Source: Lysobacterales bacterium (GTDB lineage Bacteria; Pseudomonadota; Gammaproteobacteria; Xanthomonadales; Xanthomonadaceae). From it: a stretch of DNA of 7,957 bases. How positions within the stretch are numbered: the first letter of the stretch is position 1; each line of letters begins with the position of its first letter. A model generated the notes under the pieces. It searched no databases. It saw only the letters and a program-made list of their open reading frames with translations, and was not told the DNA's origin. Below, piece by piece: positions 1-5,932 of the stretch. A program made the position numbers and the translations under genes. The stretch covers positions 1 through 7,957 of the forward strand of contig JAATFS010000083.1 of NCBI GenBank assembly GCA_015655035.1, written 5' to 3'.

Positions 1-3000
1 ATGAGTTCCACCAGGCCCAGTGGGTCTAGCGGTTTGCCCATGTGCGCGTCGAAGCCTGCCTGCATTGCCTGGTCGCGGTCTTCCTGGCGCACGTATGCAC
101 TCAATGCAATGCTGGGAATATCCTTGGGCAATCCCTTAATGCCGGTACGTACGTTCCTGATGAGCTGATAGCCGTCGCGTTGCGGCATCGCAATGTCGCT
201 GACCATGACGTCGAATGCCTGCGTGGCCAGTTGTGCTTCGGCCGCATCGGCGGAGTCGGCGCAGATGACGCTGGCGCCGGCATCTGCCAGGAAATGCTCC
301 ACGGCGTCTCGCGAATCACGGTCATCGTCGACCAGCAGAATGTGCAGGCGATGCAGTCGTTTGCGGAGCGACGACAGTGGCTCGGCGCGCTGGAGCTCGG
401 GCCCGGCTACCTGGGTTGGTATCGGATTGTTCTGGATGGGCAGCACGATGGTGAAGGTGCTGCCGCAGTTCGGGCCTTCACTGGCCGCCTCCAGGGTGCC
501 GCCATGCAGATCGACGAGTTGGCGTGAGATCGATAGCCCCAGGCCCAGGCCGCCGACCCGCCGAGTGGTGCCGGCATCGGCCTGGCGGAAACGGTCGAAG
601 ATGTGCGGCAGGAACTTCGGCGAAATACCGATGCCGCTGTCGCAGACCGCAATGCGCAGATGCTCTGTCTCTGCCTGTACCTTGACCTGGATATGTCCCT
701 GCGCTGGCGTGAACTTGAGTGCATTGCCGATCAGGTTGGTCAATACCTGTTGCAATCGCCCGGTATCGCCGAAGAACGAGCGTGATGGGGGATCGCCGCT
801 TTCGAAGGAAAGATCGATCTGCTTGGCCAGCGCAGCCGGCTGCATCAGTTCCAGCGTGCTCCTGAGCAGCCCGGCAATGTCGAAATACTCCGGCTGCAAC
901 CTGATCTTGCCCGAGAGGATCGCGCTCATGTCCAGCAGGTCATCGATGATCTGGGTCTGGGCACGTGCGCTACGCTCGATGATGGCCAGTCCCTTGCTGA
1001 TATTCCCTGGATCGGATGACTCCGATAGCATCAGCCGCGACCAGCCCAGGATGGCATTGAGTGGCGTACGCAGCTCATGGCTGAGCGTGGCCAGGAACTC
1101 GTCCTTGACGCGACTGGCGTGCTCGGCCTGGCCGCGCGCCACGGTCTCCGCCTGCAACGATTGCTTGAGTTGGGCATCGACCCGGGTGCGTTCGATGACG
1201 ATGCCGGCCAGATGCGATGCCGAACGTGCCATTGCCTGTTCGCGCAGCGAGGGCAGGTGGGGGCGGTCGTAGTACATGCTGAGCGTTCCCAGCACCACGC
1301 CATTACCGCCTAGGATGGGGGTGACGCAACAGGCAGCTATTCCGATGGCCTGCATGGTGGCGCGATAATCGTCGGACTCCGGGGCGTCGGCGATGTCCTG
1401 GCAGATGATCTGCCGCCCCGAATGGGCCGAGCGCGCGCACGGCGGCCCTTCCGGGCTGATCGTCATGCCATCGAAGTGGGCGCCCCAGTCATGCGGAAGA
1501 CTGGGGGCTGCGGTGAACTTGAGTTGGCGCTGATCTGCGTCGGCCAGCATGACCGAGCAATACAGCGAACGCTCGCCGCGCGCTTCGACGCTGAGGGCAA
1601 TGACCTCGAGCACGATGGAGAGCGGGGCGCCGGTCGTGATCAAGCCCAGGATGGAGCGTTCGGAAGCGGTGGCATCTTCGATGTGCTTGCGCTCGGAGAT
1701 GTCCATCACCGAGCCAATGTGCCCCAGGAACTTGCCATCCAGCCCATAGTGCGGCGAGGCGGTGTCCACGCACCAGCGGTACTGCCCGTCCTTGCGTTTT
1801 ATCCGGTACTCGGTAACGAAAGCGGAACGGTCATTGAGCGACTGCTCGGAGACGTGGCGGACACGTGCCGCATCGTCGGGATGTACCGCATCCCACCAAT
1901 TCTGCGGAATGGCCTGCTCGCCACTCACTCCGGTGAACTCGTACCATTGCGGATTCCAGTAGATATCGTTGCCGTCGGCATCGGACATCCAGATCATCGC
2001 CGGTACGGTTTCGCACAGGTTGCGGAAGCGCATTTCGCTCTCGCGCAGTTTCTGTTCGAAGCCGCGGCGGTCATGGATATCGGTGTAAGTGCCGATCCAC
2101 TCTCTGATCTCGCCGTTTTCGCGCACCGGTAGCGCGCGTGCCAGATGCCAGCGGCAGCTACCGTCGCGTGCCTTCAGTTCGCACTCGATCTCGTATGGAC
2201 GTTCGCCGGACAACGCCTGCGTCCAGGCCTGTCGCGCATCGGCCAGGCCTGCGGCGGTATGTGCCTGAATCCAGGTCTCCGGCGCGGCGATCGCCGGGTC
2301 GAGCCCGGTATATTCGTACCAGCGCCGATTGAAGTATTTCAGCTGGCCGTCCTGGCTGGCGATGAAGATGATCTGTGGCAAGGCCTCGGCCAGTTGCCGG
2401 ACGCGCGCTTCACTGGCTGCCAACTGTTGTTGCAACTGGGTACGCTGCAACGATTCCCAGCAACGGACCGCGACCATGCGCACCAGTTCTATCTCGCTGG
2501 ATAACCACTGCCGGGGCATGCTCTGGTGCACGCTGATCGTAGATGCCAGGCAACCGTTCTTGTGCAGCGGGACGACGAGACTGGCCTGCGCGCCGAAGTG
2601 GTCGTGAGGGAGCCAGCGTTGTTCGGGGCTGCCCGGGGAGGTGTAGTCGCAGACTACCCAGGGGCGATTGTGCTGTAGTGCCTCGCGCAACGTTTCGCTG
2701 AGCTGTTGCAGGTCGAAATCGCCACGCATGCCTGGCATTTCGCGCGAATAGTCCCCAGTCACGCGCATGGACCCTTCTTGATCGTCCACGAGCGCATAGC
2801 TACAACGGTCGGCCCGCAGGCAATCGCAGAGCTGGCGAACGCTGGTATCGATGATCTGCTGGGAACTGGACAGATTTTGCAGCGTATCTTCCAGTGCCAA
2901 AAGGAAGCTGTCCCGGGCCTCCCACGTTGGAGGTGCCTGGATCTGCGCGCCAGTGGCGATGCAGAGCATGCCGTTTGCCTGTCCGTTGTCGCCGGCGACC

Positions 3001-3404
3001 GGACTGCAATTCCAGGTCAGTGCACGATGCGGTGTGGATTGACCTGGCTCGAGCCGGTACTTGCCTGGAAATCCCGTATTGGCCGCTTCGGCACGCAGCG
3101 CCAGCAATTCCGGCGCTTCTATCGTGGAAAGTGGCCGTCCCAGCGCATCTGGATGCTCGGTACCGAGCAGGGGTATGCAGGCGTCGTTGTACAGGCAGCG
3201 CTGGTCAGGCCCCCATACAAGCACCATGGGCAGGGTCGAGTGCAGGCAGATCGACAGGGTTGTCCTCAGCGCGGTCGAACGCAGTTCGGCGTCGACGGCT
3301 GGGTCCAGGCAATGCAGCAGCCGAGCGACCTCGCTGCCTTCAGGCAAGGCGGTGGCAAAGGATGATGCGGTTACCTGCATGCTGCGCCTGTCGCGTAATC
3401 CCAT
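1..3404 (-). CDS. Soluble hybrid sensor histidine kinase, C-terminus cut by window edge
   Basis: The minus-strand frame is open from an ATG at 3404 to the left edge, giving 1134 codons with the 3' end missing. It is a multi-sensor hybrid kinase that should autophosphorylate on His and pass phosphate to its own receiver. Domains in order: a shortened PAS-like domain (about residues 35-160, motif LYNDACIPLLG), GAF (165-325), PAS (332-455, YFNRRWYEYTG), PAS (458-575, YWNPQWYEFTG and HPDD), GAF (578-740), HisKA with LSHELRTPLNA (phospho-acceptor His776), HATPase (N box around Asn894, DSGIGI from Asp922, GLGLGL near 950) and a receiver (VDDD near 1023, Asp1070 in VSDIAMP, Lys1124 in GKP). I see no membrane segment or signal peptide, so it is probably cytosolic. 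The start is chosen because an in-frame ATG follows AGGA by 9 nt; the ATG at 3414 is in another frame and stops quickly. It lies 25 nt after the response regulator stop, so the two are probably co-transcribed. Family assignment is firm; the stimulus is unknown. Confidence 0.93.
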   Translation of the reverse strand, partial: MGLRDRRSMQVTASSFATALPEGSEVARLLHCLDPAVDAELRSTALRTTLSICLHSTLPMVLVWGPDQRCLYNDACIPLLGTEHPDALGRPLSTIEAPELLALRAEAANTGFPGKYRLEPGQSTPHRALTWNCSPVAGDNGQANGMLCIATGAQIQAPPTWEARDSFLLALEDTLQNLSSSQQIIDTSVRQLCDCLRADRCSYALVDDQEGSMRVTGDYSREMPGMRGDFDLQQLSETLREALQHNRPWVVCDYTSPGSPEQRWLPHDHFGAQASLVVPLHKNGCLASTISVHQSMPRQWLSSEIELVRMVAVRCWESLQRTQLQQQLAASEARVRQLAEALPQIIFIASQDGQLKYFNRRWYEYTGLDPAIAAPETWIQAHTAAGLADARQAWTQALSGERPYEIECELKARDGSCRWHLARALPVRENGEIREWIGTYTDIHDRRGFEQKLRESEMRFRNLCETVPAMIWMSDADGNDIYWNPQWYEFTGVSGEQAIPQNWWDAVHPDDAARVRHVSEQSLNDRSAFVTEYRIKRKDGQYRWCVDTASPHYGLDGKFLGHIGSVMDISERKHIEDATASERSILGLITTGAPLSIVLEVIALSVEARGERSLYCSVMLADADQRQLKFTAAPSLPHDWGAHFDGMTISPEGPPCARSAHSGRQIICQDIADAPESDDYRATMQAIGIAACCVTPILGGNGVVLGTLSMYYDRPHLPSLREQAMARSASHLAGIVIERTRVDAQLKQSLQAETVARGQAEHASRVKDEFLATLSHELRTPLNAILGWSRLMLSESSDPGNISKGLAIIERSARAQTQIIDDLLDMSAILSGKIRLQPEYFDIAGLLRSTLELMQPAALAKQIDLSFESGDPPSRSFFGDTGRLQQVLTNLIGNALKFTPAQGHIQVKVQAETEHLRIAVCDSGIGISPKFLPHIFDRFRQADAGTTRRVGGLGLGLSISRQLVDLHGGTLEAASEGPNCGSTFTIVLPIQNNPIPTQVAGPELQRAEPLSSLRKRLHRLHILLVDDDRDSRDAVEHFLADAGASVICADSADAAEAQLATQAFDVMVSDIAMPQRDGYQLIRNVRTGIKGLPKDIPSIALSAYVRQEDRDQAMQAGFDAHMGKPLDPLGLVEL

Positions 3405-3429
3405 GGAAACGCATCCTATGACGGAAGGG

Positions 3430-3810
3430 TCAGGTGTCTGCCGACGCCTTGCCGCGCGCATCGTTGAGCGAGCGCACCAGATCCTCGGCCAGATAGGGCT
3501 TGGTAAGGATGACGCCTGGCCCGAAAGTGGCGGGGACGGCTTCGTGCGCTATCCCGGTGGCCAGTACGAATGGAACCCCAAGCTGGGACAGTAGTTTGGC
3601 GATTGGTTCGCTGGTCTGTCCGTCGCCGAGACGGTAATCGAGCACGGCCAGCTCCGGGTTGTCGTCCTTCACCAACTGCAACGCCTGATCGATGGTGCTC
3701 GCAGGGCCGATTACCAGCGCGCCCGCCTGGGTGAGCTGCATCTCGAGCAGCATCGCATTCATCTCGTCGTTCTCCACTACGAGCACCCGAACTCCCTGCA
3801 ATGCCGCCAT
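3430..3810 (-). CDS. Single-domain (CheY-like) response regulator
   Basis: A 126-residue protein that is only a receiver domain, with no DNA-binding or enzymatic output. Strand beta-1 is VRVLVVEND. The phospho-acceptor is probably Asp58 in AVLDYRLGDG, the switch Thr is Thr85 in LATG, and the conserved Lys is Lys104 in TKPY. The acidic pocket reads Glu13-Asn14-Asp15 where CheY-like proteins usually have two adjacent acids. I chose the ATG at 3810 because AGGAG sits 6 nt before it and the receiver fold begins a few residues later. In-frame ATGs at 3867 (145 residues) and 3840 lack a convincing ribosome site. A -10-like CATAAT lies on the minus strand at 3880-3885, with no good -35. The gene precedes the hybrid kinase by 25 nt, so it is likely its partner, either as phosphate acceptor or as a competing sink (inference). 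Confidence 0.88.
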   Translation of the reverse strand: MAALQGVRVLVVENDEMNAMLLEMQLTQAGALVIGPASTIDQALQLVKDDNPELAVLDYRLGDGQTSEPIAKLLSQLGVPFVLATGIAHEAVPATFGPGVILTKPYLAEDLVRSLNDARGKASADT

Positions 3811-3816
3811 CGCTTG

Positions 3817-3821
3817 CTCCT
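3817..3821 (-). promoter_or_regulatory. Ribosome binding site deciding the response regulator start
   Basis: On the minus strand this reads AGGAG, 6 nt before the ATG at 3810. No comparable site precedes the upstream in-frame ATGs at 3867 and 3840, so this favours the 126-residue form. Confidence 0.65.
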
Positions 3822-3932
3822 GTGCGTACTTGCCGGTCATGTCCAGCGGATGAGCAGGCTCACCCATCTGGAAGTGTGCATTATGGGTCTGGCGGACTGT
3901 AATAGGTACTCCACGTTTTTCGATTCCTCGGT

Positions 3933-3948
3933 TATACTGCGCCCCCGC
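3933..3948 (+). promoter_or_regulatory. tRNA-Leu promoter: -10 box and GC-rich discriminator
   Basis: TATACT at 3933-3938 is a good -10 hexamer. It is followed at once by GCGCCCCC, the GC-rich discriminator typical of stringently controlled stable-RNA promoters. The tRNA begins at 3949. The -35 is poor: tccacg at 3910-3915 would give a 17-nt spacer but matches the consensus at only about 3 of 6 positions. Confidence 0.6.
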
Positions 3949-4035
3949 GCCGAAGTGGCGGAATCGGTAGACGCAGCGGACTCAAAATCCGCCGCCCTTA
4001 AAAGCGTGTGGGTTCGAGTCCCACCTTCGGCACCA
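3949..4035 (+). tRNA. tRNA-Leu (anticodon CAA)
   Basis: An 87-nt class II tRNA with a long variable arm. The acceptor stem GCCGAAG (3949-3955) pairs with CTTCGGC (4025-4031), followed by discriminator A and an encoded CCA (4033-4035). The anticodon stem GCGGA/TCCGC encloses the loop CTCAAAA, giving anticodon CAA, which reads UUG leucine codons. The T loop contains GGTTCGAGTCC. It has its own -10 box upstream and a terminator 6 nt downstream, so it is a single-gene unit. Confidence 0.97.
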
Positions 4036-4041
4036 TGGATC

Positions 4042-4065
4042 AGGCTCCCTATGCGGAGCCTTTTT
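4042..4065 (+). terminator. Intrinsic terminator after tRNA-Leu
   Basis: GGCTCC (4043-4048) pairs with GGAGCC (4055-4060) around a 6-nt loop, extended by A4042-T4061, and is followed by a run of five T. It lies directly after the tRNA CCA end. Confidence 0.85.
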
Positions 4066-4123
4066 CATGTCCGGCCTTCTGTGCGCAGGTTGAGTGGTTG
4101 GCGGTTGGAGCGAGAGCGGCGAT

Positions 4124-4150
4124 GGATGACAGGTTGCTTCTCGGTCATCC
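4124..4150 (+). other. Inverted repeat (possible hairpin) before the lipoprotein gene
   Basis: GGATGAC at 4124-4130 is perfectly complementary to GTCATCC at 4144-4150, with a 13-nt loop, and TTTCTT follows. It could be a weak terminator backing up the one at 4042-4065, a leader hairpin of the lipoprotein mRNA, or chance. The repeat is visible; a function is not established. Confidence 0.35.
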
Positions 4151-4181
4151 TTTCTTGTCGAGGGGGTGGCATGCTTCAGTC

Positions 4182-4367
4182 ATGCAGCTACGAATCGTCG
4201 TCATTGCAGCGCTTGGCGCGCTGATGCTGAGCGCATGTCTTCCGCCGCCGCACCACGATGGCGGGCGTGGCCGCGACCAGGATCGTCGGGGTGGCGAACA
4301 TGATGGTCGTGGTGGCGGTGGGCGTGACGATCAAGGTGGTCCAGGTGGTGGCCCGGGGCGTCCATGA
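4182..4367 (+). CDS. Small Gly/Arg/Asp-rich lipoprotein, function unknown
   Basis: A predicted 61-residue protein. Residues 1-18 are a lipoprotein signal peptide (MQLR then a hydrophobic stretch ending LMLSA) and Cys19 is the lipidation site in a good lipobox, LSAC. The mature part is about 43 residues: PPPHH after the cysteine, then short irregular units of Gly mixed with Arg, Asp and some His (GGRGRDQD, HDGRGGGGRDDQ), ending in a Gly/Pro tail. It contains no aromatic residues and no fold I recognise, so it is probably disordered. The start is uncertain: the purine-rich GAGGGGG near 4160-4166 lies about 15 nt upstream, which is far for a ribosome site. It sits alone between two opposing tRNA units and ends before a bidirectional terminator. 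The residue after the cysteine is Leu, not Asp, so outer membrane placement is favoured by the usual sorting rule (inference). Confidence 0.6.
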   Translation: MQLRIVVIAALGALMLSACLPPPHHDGGRGRDQDRRGGEHDGRGGGGRDDQGGPGGGPGRP

Positions 4368-4443
4368 AGGATGGGCTTGTTTGCATGGCCGATGCACTTG
4401 AGTGGCCGTCGCGGCGCTGCGTTCGGCGCAATCGATAGCCAAT

Positions 4444-4470
4444 AAAAAACCCCGGCATGCCGGGGTTTTT
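4444..4470. terminator. Bidirectional intrinsic terminator
   Basis: CCCCGG-CATG-CCGGGG (4450-4465) is a perfect palindrome, with A residues on the left (4444-4449) and five T on the right (4466-4470), so it can stop transcription in both directions. On the plus strand it ends the lipoprotein transcript; on the minus strand it ends the tRNA-Ala/tRNA-Glu transcript, 10 nt past the tRNA-Glu CCA. Confidence 0.9.
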
Positions 4471-4480
4471 ACTTTGATGT

Positions 4481-4556
4481 TGGCGTCCCCACGGGGATTC
4501 GAACCCCGGTGTCCACCGTGAAAGGGTGGTGTCCTAGGCCTCTAGACGATGGGGAC
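4481..4556 (-). tRNA. tRNA-Glu (anticodon TTC)
   Basis: A 76-nt tRNA on the minus strand. The acceptor strands are GTCCCCA at the 5' end and TGGGGAC at the 3' end, then G and an encoded CCA (plus-strand tgg at 4481-4483). The anticodon stem CCACC/GGTGG encloses CTTTCAC, giving anticodon TTC. It closely resembles the E. coli tRNA-Glu as I remember it. It lies 48 nt downstream of tRNA-Ala, probably in the same transcript. The spacer holds a small CGGAC/GTCCG inverted repeat (4584-4600) that may aid processing. Confidence 0.97.
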
Positions 4557-4604
4557 GCGTAATCGGAACTCATTTGCGCAATCCGGACGGCCTAAGTCCG
4601 AGAT

Positions 4605-4680
<76 letters not shown>

Positions 4681-4697
4681 ACATCGCTGAGAAAGAA

Positions 4698-4726
4698 ATC
4701 ATAGCGGTAGGCCTGTTTGCGCGCAA
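4698..4726 (-). promoter_or_regulatory. Sigma70-type promoter for tRNA-Ala - tRNA-Glu
   Basis: On the minus strand, TTGCGC (4721-4726) and TATGAT (4698-4703) are separated by exactly 17 nt. The -10 lies 17 nt before the tRNA-Ala 5' end, leaving room for a short leader. Unlike the tRNA-Leu promoter, no GC-rich discriminator follows. The rest of the gap up to 4902 holds nothing I can name. Confidence 0.75.
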
Positions 4727-4902
4727 GTATTTTTGTCTGTCTTGTCATGCGATCACGGATGGAAGAGTTGCTGCTTGTTACTGGCACCCGGCACACGTGC
4801 AGTGAAGCGTGCTGGCGAGTGCGGCAATCGTTGACAGGGACGATGCGGTTCGTCGTCGCGCGCTGGCGACTTCGACGAGTGTGTCGGTTCTATCTCGTAC
4901 GG

Positions 4903-5340
4903 CTATTTGACGCCCTGCAGGTCGCGCAGTTGCGTGCTGCGCGAGCCGAAATACGCGGCCAGATCGGCGATGTCCTGATCGCTGAGGTCGGTGGCCTGCG
5001 GCGTCATCAAGACGTGCTGGCGGTCGCCGCGGCGATAGGCTTGCAGGGCATGGGCAATGTAGTCGGCATATTGCCCGCCCAATTTGGGGTAGCTGGCATC
5101 GATGGGCGCATTGCCCTCGGCGCCGTGGCAGTCCACGCAGCTCTGGCCGGTGGCCTTGCCCTTGATATGCGCGCGTTTATCGCCGGCATCGGTGTGGCCG
5201 ACGGGTAGCCCGGCCGATGAGCCAGGACTGTGTCCAGTGCCGGTTTCGGCCGATTCCACCTGGGATTGGGAGCAGGCCGCCGTGATCAAGGCAGCAAACA
5301 GGACGATGGCTGGACGCGATGCGTGCAAGGCTTTCGACAT
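4903..5340 (-). CDS. Monohaem class I c-type cytochrome, probable lipoprotein
   Basis: A 145-residue electron-transfer protein. The N-terminus is a signal peptide ending ALITAAC, so Cys23 is a probable lipid attachment site; Thr at -3 is not the usual Leu, so ordinary secretion is possible. A Ser/Gly/Ala/Thr-rich linker (about residues 24-60) precedes the haem domain. The haem site is CVDCH (Cys68, Cys71, His72). The likely axial Met is Met112 in HVLMTPQA. The motifs PKLGGQ, then YIAHALQAYRRG, then SDQDIADLAAYF are those of the c4/c553 group. The likely role is passing periplasmic electrons from the quinol-oxidising complex to a terminal oxidase (family knowledge plus inference). A longer in-frame reading to 5703 exists, but it overlaps the upstream cytochrome and lacks a signal peptide. 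This ATG starts 8 nt after the upstream cytochrome's stop, and no strong ribosome site is visible, which suggests translational coupling. Confidence 0.9.
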   Translation of the reverse strand: MSKALHASRPAIVLFAALITAACSQSQVESAETGTGHSPGSSAGLPVGHTDAGDKRAHIKGKATGQSCVDCHGAEGNAPIDASYPKLGGQYADYIAHALQAYRRGDRQHVLMTPQATDLSDQDIADLAAYFGSRSTQLRDLQGVK

Positions 5341-5348
5341 GATCGTGC

Positions 5349-5726
5349 TTACTTGAGGGTGGACAGGAAGACGGAAATGTCGGCGATATCCTGATCGGAG
5401 AAGCTCTGTGCCTGGGCCTGCATCGTCGGATGCTTGCGCTTGCCCTCGCGATATTCGAGCAGTGCCTGTGTCAGATATTGCGCCGATTGGCCGCCGAGCT
5501 TGGGGACACGGTAGCTCGGGTAGGCATTCTTGTACCCGGTAATGCCATGACAGCCCTGGCAGGTGTAGACCAGGGTGCGCCCACTGATCGGGTTGCCAAC
5601 AGCGACGGTCGAAGATGCCGGTGTCGAGGCAGGAGGGGGCGTGACGGATTGCGGACTGGCGGATGCGCCTCCGAGCAACAGGAAGACGGCCAGAGCGAGA
5701 CAAGCGGCTAGCGGCTGCGGGCGCAT
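5349..5726 (-). CDS. Monohaem class I c-type cytochrome, periplasmic
   Basis: A 125-residue protein, first gene of a two-cytochrome operon. Residues 1 to about 24 form a signal peptide (MRPQ, then a Leu/Ala/Val core, then GGASA), with cleavage likely after ASA. A Pro/Ala/Ser/Thr linker follows (about 25-48). The haem site is CQGCH (Cys56, Cys59, His60) and the probable axial ligand is Met102 in HPTMQAQA. PKLGGQ (75-80) and SDQDIADI (110-117) match the downstream cytochrome, so the pair looks like a tandem duplication of a c4/c553-type domain. The start is the ATG at 5726, which gives a clean signal peptide; a GTG at 5777 in the same frame would add 17 residues and spoil it. The ribosome site is weak (CGGA). 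The likely role is periplasmic electron carrier, with no visible partner oxidase. Confidence 0.9.
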   Translation of the reverse strand: MRPQPLAACLALAVFLLLGGASASPQSVTPPPASTPASSTVAVGNPISGRTLVYTCQGCHGITGYKNAYPSYRVPKLGGQSAQYLTQALLEYREGKRKHPTMQAQAQSFSDQDIADISVFLSTLK

Positions 5727-5789
5727 TGGTTTCGTTGTCCGGAAGACTGTTTGGAAAGTTCCGGAGTGGGGAGGCACGGAACGAGGGCG

Positions 5790-5818
5790 AGTATGCCTGT
5801 GAAATGCGAGCGCGTGAA
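5790..5818 (-). promoter_or_regulatory. Possible promoter of the cytochrome operon
   Basis: On the minus strand, TTCACG (5813-5818) and CATACT (5790-5795) lie 17 nt apart. Each matches the sigma70 consensus at 4 of 6 positions. It is correctly placed 64 nt before the cytochrome ATG, but such matches arise easily by chance. Confidence 0.3.
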
Positions 5819-5884
5819 CCAGCTGAAAAAAACCGGGGCTAGCAAGGCGTTACTTTTGGGATATGGCGTGTTGGTAATGTGGTG

Positions 5885-5901
5885 GTTTAGCATGCTACAA
5901 C
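5885..5901. promoter_or_regulatory. Palindrome in divergent promoter region, possible operator
   Basis: TAGCATGCTA (5888-5897) is a perfect 10-bp palindrome flanked by GTT on the left and, one base offset, AAC on the right. It lies 32 nt before the RND fusion protein start and about 160 nt before the cytochrome start. It could be a repressor site for the efflux operon. No regulator gene is adjacent, so this is only a candidate. Confidence 0.3.
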
Positions 5902-5932
5902 ACCTATTCATGCATCCCTCAAGGAACAGACG

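Noticed and set aside
193..1272. Plus-strand 359-codon open frame
   Set aside because: It lies opposite the HisKA, HATPase and receiver region of the hybrid kinase. Its Ser/Arg/Cys-rich product has no domain and reflects the codon bias of the real gene on the other strand.
1422..2132. Plus-strand 236-codon open frame
   Set aside because: It is antisense to the kinase PAS and GAF domains, whose frame is intact with clear motifs. The predicted protein has no recognisable family or start signal.
3814..4224. Plus-strand 136-codon open frame running through the tRNA-Leu
   Set aside because: Its middle is the translated tRNA-Leu itself, a known artefact; the tRNA fold is complete and the frame has no ribosome site.
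4844..4885. Possible terminator for the cytochrome operon (TCGTCG/CGACGA inverted repeat)
   Set aside because: The stem is only 6 bp within GC-rich sequence and no T run follows on the minus strand, so an intrinsic terminator is not supported.
4717..5208. Plus-strand 163-codon open frame over the tRNA promoter and a cytochrome gene
   Set aside because: It is antisense to the cytochrome with CVDCH and Met112. The part before 4903 resembles no protein and has no ribosome site.
5341..5703. N-terminal extension of the downstream cytochrome to an in-frame ATG at 5703
   Set aside because: It would overlap nearly all of the upstream cytochrome in another frame and would bury a good signal peptide inside the protein.
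5825..5842. T run preceded by CCCCGG on the minus strand, considered as a terminator
   Set aside because: No complementary arm exists upstream of CCCCGG, so no stem can form.
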